A DNA stretch of 64,000 nucleotides from Deinococcus soli (ex Cha et al. 2016) (GCF_001007995.1 NZ_CP011389.1:2240001-2304000), one strand, 5' to 3'. Counted from the first letter of the stretch, positions 1 through 11,492 are shown. Translations and numbers: made by a program. The notes: a model not told the origin generated them from the letters alone.

Positions 1-721
1 CCGTCGCGTCAATCCGCACCACGTCCAGCTGCCCGTCCGCCGGATCGGCATTCGTCGCCAGGCGTAGCCTCGGCCCGGTCGCCTTCGTGTTCATGACCTC
101 CAGCAGCGCGAACGGCGTGTCCGGTTCCTCCTGCCCGTCCAGCGTGATCCGCACGGGCGGCGGGTCGAAGGTCGTCAGGGTCGTCGTGAGGGCCTGCACG
201 GCCCGCAGGGGACTCTTGCCTTCCTCCGGGTCGTACTCGGCCATCACGTCCGCGAACGCCCCGCACCCACACGCCTCCAGGAACAGGTCCTCACCCCAGG
301 GGCCCTCCACGCGGCCCAGGTCGAACGGCCGGACCTCCGCGCGGCCGTACGCGGCGATCACGTCCAGCGGCTCGCCCTGCACGCCCAGCGTCCGCGCCAC
401 GTTGTTCGCCGTGCCCATCGGAATGACCGCCAGGGTCACCTCCGGGCGGCCCGCCAGCGTCAGCGCCACCGCCCGCTGCGTACCGTCCCCGCCCGCCACG
501 AACACCGTGCCCTCCACGCCGTCCAGCGCTTCTTTCAGGTCTTCCTCGGAGCTGGTCGCGCGGTACACGGGCGTGAAGCCGACGGCATGAATGGCGCTGA
601 CCAGATCGTCCGGCGACGCGTGCCTGCTACCCCCCGCGTTCGTGTTATAGATCAGCGTCGCGGGGCCACGCTGCGCGGGTGCAGGGGCGCCCTCCGGGGC
701 GAGGGAATCAGGTGCGGTCAT
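1..721 (-). CDS. Diacylglycerol/lipid kinase family protein (3' end outside window)
   Basis: The reading frame stays open from an ATG at 721 to the window edge (240 codons seen), so the C-terminus is missing. It encodes the DAGK catalytic fold: an early YNTNAGG strand-loop, the nucleotide-binding motif VFVAGGDGT around residues 72-80, and PMGTANNVARTLG, the P-x-GT-xN-xxA motif of lipid/diacylglycerol kinases. Members phosphorylate diacylglycerol or related lipids with ATP at the membrane. The start is supported by TACAGT six bases upstream of the ATG, a leaderless -10. The neighbour at 815 is a divergent paralogue with the same motifs. Substrate specificity cannot be told from sequence. Confidence 0.85.
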   Translation of the reverse strand, partial: MTAPDSLAPEGAPAPAQRGPATLIYNTNAGGSRHASPDDLVSAIHAVGFTPVYRATSSEEDLKEALDGVEGTVFVAGGDGTQRAVALTLAGRPEVTLAVIPMGTANNVARTLGVQGEPLDVIAAYGRAEVRPFDLGRVEGPWGEDLFLEACGCGAFADVMAEYDPEEGKSPLRAVQALTTTLTTFDPPPVRITLDGQEEPDTPFALLEVMNTKATGPRLRLATNADPADGQLDVVRIDAT

Positions 722-814
722 GCCGCCACTGTAGCCACCCCGCAAGACGCGCGCCTTGAGGAAATCATGACCCCTCCCCAGCCCGTCCCGCCCGCGCCCG
801 GTACAGTGCAGGTC

Positions 815-1711
815 ATGCCCCCCGCACCCGCCCTGCTGATCCACAACCCCGGCGCCGGTACCAGCCACCGCGCCGACCCTGCCCAGCTGCAGGCGGCGCT
901 GCGGGACGCCGGATTCGACGTCGAGTACCGCCCCACCCGCACCCCGCACGACCTCGGCCCGGCCCTGAGCGGCCCGCTGCCCGGCCCGGTGTTCATCGCC
1001 GGGGGGGACGGCACCTTCCGCGCCGCCGCGCTGCACCTCGCGGGACGGGACGCCACGGTCGGCGTGATCCCGCTGGGCACCTCGAACAACATTGCCCGCA
1101 CGCTGGGCCTGACCGGCGACCCCGTGGACATTGCCCGCGCGTACCTCACCGCCACGCGGCACCCGTTCGACGCGGGCCGCGTCCAGGCCCCCTGGGGCGA
1201 CGACGTGTTCTTTGAGGCGTTCGGCTGCGGCCTGTTCGCCGACCTGCTGCACGCCTACGACCCCACCGCACCCAAGAGCCCCCTGCGGGCCGCGCAGGCC
1301 GTCCTGACCACCCTGCCCGGCTTCCAGGCGCAACCTGTCCCCACCTGCATCGACGGGCACCCCAGCCCCGCGCCGCCCCTGACCCTGCTGGAAATCATGA
1401 ACATCCAGTCCACCGGGAACGGCCTGCACCTCGCGCCCGACGCGCACCCAGGCGACGGCCTGCTGAACCTCATCCGCGTGAACGGCCAGCAGCGCGACAG
1501 CCTCGCCGCGTACGCCACCGCCATGCTCCGCGGGCAATTCGACACGCTGCCCAGCGTGCAGGAGGACGTCGCCGCCACCTTCACCCTGCACGCCACCGGC
1601 CAGCACGTCGGGCAGGTGTTCCACGTGGACGGCGAAACCCGCACGCACCCCGGCGGCCCCGTCCACGTTCAGGTATGGGCGGGCGCGCTGCACGTCCTCC
1701 GACCCGACTGA
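815..1711 (+). CDS. Diacylglycerol/lipid kinase family protein
   Basis: A 298-residue protein with the complete DAGK pattern: LLIHNPGAG at the N-terminus, VFIAGGDGTFRAAA, IPLGTSNNIARTLG, and the C-terminal beta-sandwich part ending near VDGETRTHPGGPVHVQV. It should transfer phosphate from ATP to a lipid such as diacylglycerol or a sphingoid-like lipid, feeding phospholipid recycling. I chose the ATG at 815 because TACAGT ends seven bases upstream, matching the leaderless promoter pattern. An in-frame ATG at 767 is possible, but it would lie upstream of that -10. It is divergent from the kinase gene starting at 721, and the two look like an old duplication. Confidence 0.85.
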   Translation: MPPAPALLIHNPGAGTSHRADPAQLQAALRDAGFDVEYRPTRTPHDLGPALSGPLPGPVFIAGGDGTFRAAALHLAGRDATVGVIPLGTSNNIARTLGLTGDPVDIARAYLTATRHPFDAGRVQAPWGDDVFFEAFGCGLFADLLHAYDPTAPKSPLRAAQAVLTTLPGFQAQPVPTCIDGHPSPAPPLTLLEIMNIQSTGNGLHLAPDAHPGDGLLNLIRVNGQQRDSLAAYATAMLRGQFDTLPSVQEDVAATFTLHATGQHVGQVFHVDGETRTHPGGPVHVQVWAGALHVLRPD

Positions 1712-1726
1712 GGCAGTCCCCGGAGG

Positions 1727-2071
1727 TTACCCCTCCACGCGACCCTCCCGCTCGGCCCGTATGGCCGCCGCGTCCTCAAGCATCAGCGCGGGCAGCAGCG
1801 CGAAACTCCCCGCGAAGAGTGAGGCCACCGCCGCCGGAACCCGCACCCGCGTCCGCCCGTTCAGTACCAGGTACAGCGCGCCCAGGGTGCTCAGCGCGCC
1901 GATATCCATGAACATCACCCGCGCGAACGCACTGCGCCGCAGCGTCTCCCGCGTACCCAGCTCCCCCGGACGCCGCCGCCCCACCACCGCCGTCAACACC
2001 AGCATCAGCAGCAGAGAGGCGTACAGGCGGAAACGAGCAGGGGAGGGGCGAGCGTAATCTGAGAGAGGCAT
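1727..2071 (-). CDS. Small predicted membrane protein
   Basis: A 114-residue protein with three or four hydrophobic segments (about residues 17-32, 52-70 and 78-97) separated by arginine-rich stretches, so probably a small integral membrane protein with a cytoplasmic positive patch. I do not recognise a family. The ATG at 2071 has TAATAT six bases upstream, a good leaderless -10. That motif lies at the edge of the AT-rich island, so the promoter itself may have been shaped or supplied by the island. The gene body has the usual high G+C of the chromosome, and its stop faces the end of the lipid kinase gene 16 bp away. Confidence 0.55.
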   Translation of the reverse strand: MPLSDYARPSPARFRLYASLLLMLVLTAVVGRRRPGELGTRETLRRSAFARVMFMDIGALSTLGALYLVLNGRTRVRVPAAVASLFAGSFALLPALMLEDAAAIRAEREGRVEG

Positions 2072-2093
2072 ATTGCAATATTATTTCCGCACA

Positions 2094-2458
2094 TCAAATT
2101 ATGCACTTTATGCGTTCATTAATATCATCAAAGAACTCTTTTCTGGCGCTTATGAATGCATCAATTATGGCATACTTTGCTAAGTCTTTAGGTATACCCA
2201 TGATTCGAGAAAACTCCCGTATTTCACTGTGTTTGGATGCATTAATACCGTATTCAACTGCTTCTACTATGACGCCATCTTGAGTATTCAGAATACTTGA
2301 TAATATGCCTATTGCTTTTGGCGAGGAGATAATTGTGTTGAAAATATGTTTTTCCGGCCATGTTGATCCGTCGAAAAATATAAGCGATTTCTCAATTTTT
2401 TCTCTAAGCGTCAATTTTTTCTGGGCGTCTGAGTTTTCGTGTTGATTTACGAACTCCC
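2094..2458 (-). pseudogene. C-terminal part of the OLD-like nuclease, in the -1 frame
   Basis: Directly after the stop of the 2459-3661 gene, the -1 frame continues without interruption for about 130 codons to a TGA at 2094. The join falls at a run of six A on the minus strand (2480-2485). Reading it as seven A gives the smooth continuation GDKKTECERLIREF and then the rest of the domain. A separate start (TTG at 2414) is conceivable but has no ribosome binding site. I read this as the displaced C-terminus of one ancestral protein of about 520 residues. A sequencing error or translational slippage on the A run are the alternatives. Confidence 0.6.
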
Positions 2459-3661
2459 TTATAAGCCTTTCGCATTCTGTTTTTTATCTCCATCTATTAG
2501 GCAGATAAATTTTCTATTTGCGTCTTCTTTGAGCATTTCGGAGGCATGTCTAACCACGGCTAGCGCGCTACCAATCGGTAGTATTTTGGATCTTCTGACG
2601 AGTTCGTTATCTAGTCCGCGTATTAAAGCTGTCTCGCAAATATCGTCTTCTGTATAGATGGATAGTTCGTGATCGGCCTTTCCGGAAAGTTTACCGGTAG
2701 CAAATTTTGTTGAAATTTCAGAAATTATTTTAACTGCTTGATCATTTGATTCAATAAACAGCCGCCCTTCTGGAGGTAGGGCATTCATCACGCAGGAAGA
2801 GTGGGTTGTAAATATAATCTGTAAGCATTTCTTTTGGCAAATATTTTTTAACTCATTTAAGAGTCTTGATTGAGCTTCTTCGTGAAGTCCTAATTCTATC
2901 TCGTCTATTAAAATTAGCGTTTCATTCGGACAATTGTGCAGTACGTGCATTATTTCAAATAGAGAATCCTCACCTGCTCCCATATTGAAGCTTGAATACG
3001 TAGTATTATTGTGACGGATCTGGGTTATTCGGTGCTTGGAATACTCTCTCCTCTTTAAATCCTGAAATGATCGCCCCATTATATTACTCACCGAATTAAT
3101 AATAGCTTCGGAATTTCCAGTATTGGTTTCGAGTAGCTTTTTATGATTTCTTCCGATCGATGTCATATATTTAGGAGCTATTCTATCAGTGCTGATAAAT
3201 ACCACATTGCGGCTAATTCTGGTTGAATAATCATTCCATTTCTTATAGCTCCTTTTTCTGGATTGAAAACCTATTCTTTCTTGATTTTGATCCGACTTGT
3301 TTTGTCTCCACTTGTTGTAGTATATCCCATATCTTATTAATATATGGTCATCCATAGGTGTATCTGTCTGGGTTTCTATGAAAAAATCTTTGAAAGTATA
3401 GTATGTATTTTTTCCTTTATAAGGATTATAACCATTTTGCTTATTATGGTAAGCACATGCTATAATTGCTAGTAGAGTTGACTTGCCTGATCCATTCTTG
3501 CCCGCTATCGCGGTGATGGGATATTTAAAATCGATTTCTATCGACTGTATTTGTCGTATTTTTCCGTAAGATACCTCGATTGATTTCAGTGATTTGCAGT
3601 TAGGATTTTTTGAGAACCATTCAAAGTTCTTATTATCGAGACTGGATATGGAGTATGACAT
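2459..3661 (-). CDS. OLD-like AAA ATPase with TOPRIM nuclease domain, apparently frameshifted
   Basis: A 400-residue SMC/ABC-type ATPase: Walker A GKNGSGKST (residues 54-62), a signature region NMGAGEDSLFEI, Walker B TLILIDEIELGLHE near 247-260, and the H-loop TTHS. It is followed by a TOPRIM-like segment with the acidic motifs YTEDD and LIDGD. This is the layout of OLD (overcoming lysogenization defect) family ATP-dependent nucleases, many of which act in phage defence or retrons; no UvrD or reverse-transcriptase partner is present. A strong AAAGGAGGG ribosome site precedes the ATG. Base composition is AT-rich, with K/I/N-rich codon use quite unlike all neighbours, which indicates horizontal transfer. 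The frame ends just after LIDGDKK, where a one-base shift would continue it. Confidence 0.75.
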   Translation of the reverse strand: MSYSISSLDNKNFEWFSKNPNCKSLKSIEVSYGKIRQIQSIEIDFKYPITAIAGKNGSGKSTLLAIIACAYHNKQNGYNPYKGKNTYYTFKDFFIETQTDTPMDDHILIRYGIYYNKWRQNKSDQNQERIGFQSRKRSYKKWNDYSTRISRNVVFISTDRIAPKYMTSIGRNHKKLLETNTGNSEAIINSVSNIMGRSFQDLKRREYSKHRITQIRHNNTTYSSFNMGAGEDSLFEIMHVLHNCPNETLILIDEIELGLHEEAQSRLLNELKNICQKKCLQIIFTTHSSCVMNALPPEGRLFIESNDQAVKIISEISTKFATGKLSGKADHELSIYTEDDICETALIRGLDNELVRRSKILPIGSALAVVRHASEMLKEDANRKFICLIDGDKKQNAKGL

Positions 3662-3720
3662 TTCCCTCCTTTAATTTGCAGGGCGACATCGATGAATATG
3701 CATCTAGTTTTTAAATTGCC

Positions 3721-3760
3721 GCAGGGATCCAAAATAATGATTAGGCTTTTGGATCCCTGC
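3721..3760. terminator. Perfect 14-bp hairpin between nrdJ and the AT-rich island
   Basis: GCAGGGATCCAAAA (3721-3734) is repeated exactly inverted at 3747-3760, with a 12-base loop. It lies 41 bp beyond the nrdJ stop and 60 bp before the OLD-like gene start, so it could end nrdJ transcription. There is no clean U tract immediately after either arm, so the termination role is inferred. Confidence 0.5.
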
Positions 3761-3800
3761 TGCTGCACTTATGTGATTTAACTTTTTTTTATTTGCTTCT

Positions 3801-6791
<2,991 letters not shown>

Positions 6792-6930
6792 GGTGGGTCT
6801 CCTTGCGGGCGAGGGTGCGGGGCATGAAACGGCAAACAGCCGCGCATGCCGCTGGTGTCGCAGCGGGATGAGAGGTGGGCCGTTGGGTTGTTCTTAACGC
6901 GTGAAGCGTATCACGCGCAGTGCCCAGAGC

Positions 6931-6978
6931 GTACTACATCTTGTGGGCACTTGTCTGAAGGGTGACCACATATGGTAT
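6931..6978. promoter_or_regulatory. Tandem NrdR boxes upstream of nrdJ
   Basis: Two 16-bp imperfect palindromes, GTACTACATCTTGTGG (6931-6946) and TGACCACATATGGTAT (6963-6978), start 32 bp apart, about three helical turns. Both fit the NrdR consensus ACACWATATATWGTGT in its central CxAxATxTxG positions. Paired boxes with 31-32 bp spacing in front of a ribonucleotide reductase gene are the classical NrdR repressor site. The proximal box would overlap a possible -10 on the minus strand. Confidence 0.75.
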
Positions 6979-7007
6979 GCAGCGGGCGTGAATATCGGCC
7001 CGCTGCA
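6978..7007. terminator. Hairpin downstream of gpsA
   Basis: TGCAGCGGGC (6978-6987) and its exact inverse GCCCGCTGCA (6998-7007) enclose a 10-base loop. It sits 81 bp beyond the gpsA stop and abuts the distal NrdR box. There is no U tract, so the termination function is uncertain. Confidence 0.45.
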
Positions 7008-7087
7008 CGGTGAAAACCCCAGAAATTGATCCCCGGTTCAGCCTTCACCCGCCCAGGTCAGGGCAGAGGAGACGGCCCCTGACCCGC

Positions 7088-8050
7088 TCAGTGCTGCTCG
7101 GGTTTCGCCTCGCGTTCCATCAGGCGCGCCACGCCGTCTCCCGGCGTCCACTCGCCGCGCGTGACGTGCGCCACTGCCCGCACGATCGGCAGGTCATGCC
7201 CGTGCGCCGCCGCCCACGCGTCCAGCAGGCCTGCCGTGCGTAGGCCCTCCACGACCTTCCCGCCCTGCCCCGGATGCTCGCCGCGCGCGATGGCCTCGCC
7301 CGCCGCGCGGTTGCGGCTGTGACGACTGGTGGCCGTGGCGACCAGATCGCCCAGGCCACTCAGGCCATACACGGTCTCCTCGCGGGCGCCCAGCGCGGTC
7401 AGGTAGCGGTTCATCTCGCGCAGGCCGCGCGTGATCAGCGCGGACTTGGCGTTGTCGCCCAGGTTCAGGCCGTCCACCAGTCCGGCCGCGACCGCCATGA
7501 CATTCTTCAGCACGCCGCCCAGTTCCACGCCGGTCTCGTCGTCGCTGGTGTACACGCGCAGGCCCGGCGTCATCAGCGCCGCCTGCACGGACCGGGCGAA
7601 GCCACCGTCGCGGCTGGCGACGACGGTGGCGGCGGGCAGGCCCCGCCCGATCTCCTCGGCGTGATTCGGGCCGCTCAGGACCGCCACGCGCGTGAACCCC
7701 AGCTGCCGCGCCAGCACGCTCAGCTGCCCCCCGTCCGGCGCGAGGCCCTTGGCGCACAGCACCACACCCAGGTCACGCGGCAGCGCCGCGAGCAGGTCCG
7801 GCACGCCCACGCTGGGCACCACGACCAGCGCGAACGGCGCGTCCGTGATCGCCTCGCCCAGGTGGGCCGTGACCTCCAGGCCCGCCGGGAGCGTCACGCC
7901 CGGCAGGTACGCCGCGTTCACCCGCTGCTCGGCCAGCGTCCGCGCGAAGTCCGCGCGGCGCGCCCACAGTCGCACCGGGCCGTTGCGCGCCGCGTTCACC
8001 GCGAGCGCCGTGCCCCAGCCGCCCGCGCCCAGCACCGGCAGCCCGTTCAC
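7088..8050 (-). CDS. gpsA: Glycerol-3-phosphate dehydrogenase [NAD(P)+]
   Basis: A 320-residue protein of normal family length that reduces dihydroxyacetone phosphate to sn-glycerol-3-phosphate for phospholipid synthesis. The N-terminal Rossmann motif is LGAGGWGTA (residues 7-15). [15 protein letters not shown] and [12 protein letters not shown] (with the catalytic lysine) are family signatures, and TRGLREMNR and GLSGLGDL follow in the helical domain. The start overlaps the end of the upstream methyltransferase gene by four bases (ATGA), so the two are translationally coupled in one transcript. Confidence 0.95.
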   Translation of the reverse strand: MNGLPVLGAGGWGTALAVNAARNGPVRLWARRADFARTLAEQRVNAAYLPGVTLPAGLEVTAHLGEAITDAPFALVVVPSVGVPDLLAALPRDLGVVLCAKGLAPDGGQLSVLARQLGFTRVAVLSGPNHAEEIGRGLPAATVVASRDGGFARSVQAALMTPGLRVYTSDDETGVELGGVLKNVMAVAAGLVDGLNLGDNAKSALITRGLREMNRYLTALGAREETVYGLSGLGDLVATATSRHSRNRAAGEAIARGEHPGQGGKVVEGLRTAGLLDAWAAAHGHDLPIVRAVAHVTRGEWTPGDGVARLMEREAKPEQH

Positions 8051-8796
8051 GCTTCACCTGCCCAGGCGAACACCCACACGCGCGGCGCGTCCGGTTCCGG
8101 CGGCGCGTAATCCGGGTACTCCACGATCTCCCACCGCGCGAACCCCGCCGCCCCCAGCAGGGGCTCCAGGTCGGCCGGGTCGTACCCGCGCTCACGGTGC
8201 GTCTCCACGAACTCCTGCTCGTCCACCCGGCAGAACGCCTGCACCACGCCCACATCCGCCTCCGCGTCGTAGTGGTGCGACCAGTGGTAGTGGACCTCGC
8301 CGCCGTCCGGCAGTGGGGCCAGGCCCTCGATGGCGTCCCCCTCCCACAGTTCCCGCACGCCCAGGCGGGTGTTCACGTCGAACGCCAGCAGCCCGCCGGG
8401 ACTCAGGTGCGCCCGCGCCCGAGCCAGCGCCGCGCCCAGATCCCCCGGCGTCAGGAGGTTGTTCAGGCTATCGAACACGCACGTGACCAGCCCAAACCGC
8501 TCCCCCAGGTCGAAGGTCCGCAGGTCCCCCTGCACGAACGGCACGCCCGGCAGACGCACGCGCGCCTCGGCCAGCATCGCCTCACTGAAATCCAGGCCCG
8601 TCACATCCCAGCCCGCCGCGCGCAACTCCCGCGTGAAACCCCCGGTGCCACACGCCAGATCCAGCGCGCGGCCCGGCCCGGCCAGCCCCCCATCCCGCGC
8701 GAACGACAGGACGAAATCCGACCAGTGGTCATACTCCACGTCCGCCATGATCGCGTCATACACGGCCGCCAGAGCGGTAAAAGGCTGCCTCTGCAT
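8047..8796 (-). CDS. Class I SAM-dependent methyltransferase
   Basis: A 249-residue protein with the class I methyltransferase fold: motif [16 protein letters not shown], the acidic strand-2 end [20 protein letters not shown], and motif IV region [13 protein letters not shown]. The substrate is unknown; the sequence resembles the generic Methyltransf_25/11 group that acts on small molecules. TATACT lies seven bases before the ATG, so the transcript is probably leaderless. The gene is first in a two-gene operon with gpsA (4-bp overlap). Confidence 0.8.
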   Translation of the reverse strand: MQRQPFTALAAVYDAIMADVEYDHWSDFVLSFARDGGLAGPGRALDLACGTGGFTRELRAAGWDVTGLDFSEAMLAEARVRLPGVPFVQGDLRTFDLGERFGLVTCVFDSLNNLLTPGDLGAALARARAHLSPGGLLAFDVNTRLGVRELWEGDAIEGLAPLPDGGEVHYHWSHHYDAEADVGVVQAFCRVDEQEFVETHRERGYDPADLEPLLGAAGFARWEIVEYPDYAPPEPDAPRVWVFAWAGEA

Positions 8797-8897
8797 GACG
8801 GGAAGTATAACGGGCAGCTGGTGGTTCAGACCGAGTGGCTATTGCAGGAGAAGACGACCACAGAGTGAACGTGTGGTCGTCTGCGGCGGTGATCCAG

Positions 8898-9269
8898 TTA
8901 ATTGCTGAAGGTGTATTCGTTTCCGGAAAGCGATTTGACCTTCACGCCGTAGGCACCGGCACTGAGCTTCACGACTTCGCAGGTTTGCACGGAGACGGGC
9001 AGACTGGAAGACGCCCCTTCGGCAACATAGGCCGTGTCGTTGCAGTCGCTGGGCATGTCGGCGACCTTGTTCTTCGGGTCGTTCGTCAACCAGGACGTGG
9101 CGTAGGCCAGCATGTGCCGCCCGTAGCCCATGGCAGCCCCGTCGTGGGCCTTGTTGCGGGCGCTGACCAGGTTGGGTGTCAGGACGGCGGCCAGAATGCC
9201 GATGATGGCAACGACGATGAGCAGCTCGATCAGGGTGAAGCCTTGTGTCATTTTACCGATTGCCCTCAT
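8898..9269 (-). CDS. Type IV pilin-like protein
   Basis: A short (123-residue) prepilin with the class III signal GFTLIELLIVVAIIGILAA: a Gly-Phe prepilin peptidase cut site, Glu at +5 and a long hydrophobic helix. The C-terminal domain has three cysteines, two of which could form a D-loop (SDCNDT and VQTCEVV). The start could be ATG 9269 or the in-frame ATG 9251; the latter gives the usual short basic leader MTQG. It follows a second pilin gene on the same strand, with a hairpin between. No pilus assembly genes are nearby, so it depends on a machine encoded elsewhere. Confidence 0.8.
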   Translation of the reverse strand: MRAIGKMTQGFTLIELLIVVAIIGILAAVLTPNLVSARNKAHDGAAMGYGRHMLAYATSWLTNDPKNKVADMPSDCNDTAYVAEGASSSLPVSVQTCEVVKLSAGAYGVKVKSLSGNEYTFSN

Positions 9270-9279
9270 ATGAACGAGA

Positions 9280-9305
9280 AAGGGGAAGCCTAAGCTCCCC
9301 CTCGG
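9280..9305 (-). terminator. Terminator between the two pilin genes
   Basis: On the minus strand GGGGAGC and GCTTCCCC pair around TTAG (one bulged base) and are followed by TTTCTC. It lies between the 9323-9718 and 8898-9269 pilin genes, so the downstream pilin is expressed by read-through or from its own promoter. Confidence 0.5.
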
Positions 9306-9322
9306 GTTTGAAAGCGGCTGCC

Positions 9323-9718
9323 TTACTTGAGGTCAGCGGTAGTGATGGCTGCAGCGCCTTTCGCGATGTTGACCCCATCGTAGTTGAAGAAGGTCTTGCC
9401 GTCCTGCATGGCGAGCGTCACGCCATAGTTATCCTTGGTGCCGTAGATGATCGTGCAGCTGGTGACACCGGCAGGCTCTTCGGTCTTTTCCTGCGCCACC
9501 TTGCAGTCCGTGATACTGGTGTCCAGTTTACCGCTGACGCTATCGCGCTTGGTTTCCACGGCGGTCAGCGTGTTGCGCACGAAGCTCTGGGCGGCGCTCT
9601 CGTTGGCCTTGGTGCGGGCGCTGAGCAGGTTGGGGATCAGGACGGCGGCCAGGATGCCGATGATGGCGATGACGATGAGCAGCTCGATCAGGGTGAAGCC
9701 TTGGGTGGTGTTCTTCAT
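9323..9718 (-). CDS. Type IV pilin-like protein (PilA family)
   Basis: A 131-residue prepilin starting MKNTTQGFTLIELLIVIAI: leader of seven residues, cleavage before Phe, Glu5 of the mature form, hydrophobic alpha1-N. The globular part contains TDCKVA and VTSCTII, a cysteine pair typical of a pilin disulfide. The ATG at 9718 is preceded by AGGAGCACAGC. Its first 30 residues are almost the same as the neighbouring pilin's, while the globular parts differ. It could be a major pilin or a pseudopilin of the DNA-uptake machine; the sequence alone does not decide. Confidence 0.85.
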   Translation of the reverse strand: MKNTTQGFTLIELLIVIAIIGILAAVLIPNLLSARTKANESAAQSFVRNTLTAVETKRDSVSGKLDTSITDCKVAQEKTEEPAGVTSCTIIYGTKDNYGVTLAMQDGKTFFNYDGVNIAKGAAAITTADLK

Positions 9719-10145
9719 GCTGTGCTCCTGGTGCGACCGTCCCGGTTGATGGATGGATGGGTCCGGGTGGTCTGCGTATGGCGTTGGGCGGGTCAGGTGT
9801 CTCCTGTCCTGCCTTGATGTGAAGTGTACCTGGGGTTTTCTCACAACAGTCTTACGGAATGGTGGGGTGCGGAACGATCCGCCCCGCGGTGACCGGCAGG
9901 GGCCAAGTGTGAATTGCACGCCGTTTTTTCATTGTTTTGAACTGCCCTTTCGTTTGTGAGGGTCGCGGTGCGGTATTCCCCCATGGGTGGGGGTGGTATG
10001 CTGCTGGGCAGTTCAGCCTGCTCCGTCAGCGGGGTCAGGCGAATGGGATGACCTGCGGGTGTCCCCGACTTGCTCACATCACATTGGACGGCGGGAGCGG
10101 TCCGGGGCCCCAGCGTCCCGCGCCCTGCCGGGAGAGAGGCCGCAT
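9719..10145. other. Intergenic region between pilin and dnaB
   Basis: This 427-bp gap holds divergent promoters. On the minus strand GGTACACT (about 9820-9830) is a likely extended -10 for the pilin gene. On the plus strand TATGCT at 9997-10002 is a candidate -10, which would give dnaB an untranslated leader of about 140 nt with a GCGGGA...TCCCGC hairpin. I see no convincing coding sequence. Confidence 0.4.
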
Positions 10146-11492
10146 TTGGAACTCACGCCACGCGTTCCGCCGCACAGCAACGACGCTGAGATCAGCGTGC
10201 TGGGCAGCATCCTACTGGACAACGACACCCTGAACTCGCTGGGCGACACGGTCACGCCGGAGATGTTCTACCGCGAAGGGCACCGCAAGATCTTCACCGC
10301 CATGCGCACCCTGCAGGAGCGCGGCGAGCCGGTGGATCTGGTCACCCTCAGCGAGGACCTGCGCGTCAAGGGCATGCTCGACGAGGTGGGCGGCCTGACG
10401 TACCTGATCGGCCTGTCGGATCAGGTGCCGACCGCTGCGTACGCCGAGCACTACGCGCGGATCGTGCAGGAGAAGGCCACGCTGCGGTCGCTGATCAGCG
10501 CGTCCGGGAAGGCCATGCAGCTGGCGTACGAGGCGCAGCTGCCGCTGGAGGACCTGCTGGACCGCGCGGAGAAGATGATCTTCGAGGTCGCCGAGCAGAA
10601 GAAGAAGGGCGAGGCGTTCCAGGCGATGAACGAGGTCGTCACCGAGACCTTCGAGTACATCACGCTGCTGCACCAGAACAAGGGCATCCCCGACGGCGTC
10701 AGCACGGGTTTCCGTGACCTGGACGAGCAGATCTCTGGGTTGCAGAAGGGCAGCCTGAACGTGCTGGCCGCCCGGCCTTCGATGGGGAAGACGGCGTTCG
10801 CGCTGTCCATCGCGCAGAACGTCGCGCTGCGCGGCGAGAAGGCGGTCGCGGTGTTCAGCCTGGAAATGCCTGCCGTGCAGCTCGCGCTGCGCATGCTGTG
10901 CAGCGAGGCGCGTGTGGACATGAACCGCATCCGTTCGGGTCAGCTGAACGAACGGGATTTCGAGCGGCTGGCGCACGCGGCCGGGCGACTGGCGGACGCG
11001 CCGATGATCATCGACGACGAGGCGGACCTGACGCTGAACAACCTGCGCAGCAAACTCCGGCGGATCGCGGCGCAGCACGGGCGGCTGGGTCTGGTGGTCA
11101 TCGACTACCTGCAGCTCATGTCGGGCAGCAAGGGCGGCGGCGGCACCGAGAACCGCCAGCAGGAGATCAGCACCATCTCGCGCGGCCTGAAGGGACTGGC
11201 GCGCGAGATGGAGGTCCCGATCATCGTGCTGTCGCAGTTGTCGCGCGCCGTCGAGCAGCGCCCCAACCACCGCCCGATGCTGTCGGACCTGCGTGAGTCG
11301 GGCGCGATCGAGCAGGACGCGGACATCGTGATGTTCATCTACCGCGACGAGTACTACAACAAGGAGACCGATCAGCAGGGCATCGCGGAGATCATCGTCG
11401 GCAAGCAGCGCAACGGTCCGGTCGGTACGGTGAAGTTGCAGTTTCACAGCGCGCACGTCCGCTTCAACGACCTCGCGCCGGAGGGCGTGTAA
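10146..11492 (+). CDS. dnaB: Replicative DNA helicase
   Basis: A 448-residue hexameric replication-fork helicase. The N-terminal scaffold domain (PPHSNDAEISVLGSILLD) is followed by the RecA-like motor with Walker A ARPSMGKTAFAL, the FSLEMP motif, Walker B LVVIDYLQLM, and the arginine-finger region QRNGPVG. The start is read as TTG 10146 (MELTPRVPPHSND), which lies just behind GGAGAGAGG and matches the normal DnaB N-terminus; upstream in-frame codons look non-coding. The stop overlaps the next gene's ATG by one base (TAATG), so the two are co-translated. Confidence 0.95.
   Translation: MELTPRVPPHSNDAEISVLGSILLDNDTLNSLGDTVTPEMFYREGHRKIFTAMRTLQERGEPVDLVTLSEDLRVKGMLDEVGGLTYLIGLSDQVPTAAYAEHYARIVQEKATLRSLISASGKAMQLAYEAQLPLEDLLDRAEKMIFEVAEQKKKGEAFQAMNEVVTETFEYITLLHQNKGIPDGVSTGFRDLDEQISGLQKGSLNVLAARPSMGKTAFALSIAQNVALRGEKAVAVFSLEMPAVQLALRMLCSEARVDMNRIRSGQLNERDFERLAHAAGRLADAPMIIDDEADLTLNNLRSKLRRIAAQHGRLGLVVIDYLQLMSGSKGGGGTENRQQEISTISRGLKGLAREMEVPIIVLSQLSRAVEQRPNHRPMLSDLRESGAIEQDADIVMFIYRDEYYNKETDQQGIAEIIVGKQRNGPVGTVKLQFHSAHVRFNDLAPEGV

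Noticed and set aside
2459..3661. Gabija, retron or PARIS defence system
   Set aside because: The ATPase-TOPRIM gene stands alone: no UvrD-like helicase, reverse transcriptase or separate TOPRIM partner lies in or near the AT-rich island. Only an OLD-like label is justified.
6792..6930. Possible cobalamin riboswitch upstream of the B12-dependent reductase
   Set aside because: No B12-box-like conserved element is visible, and a B12-using class II enzyme is not expected to be repressed by B12. The NrdR boxes explain the region better.
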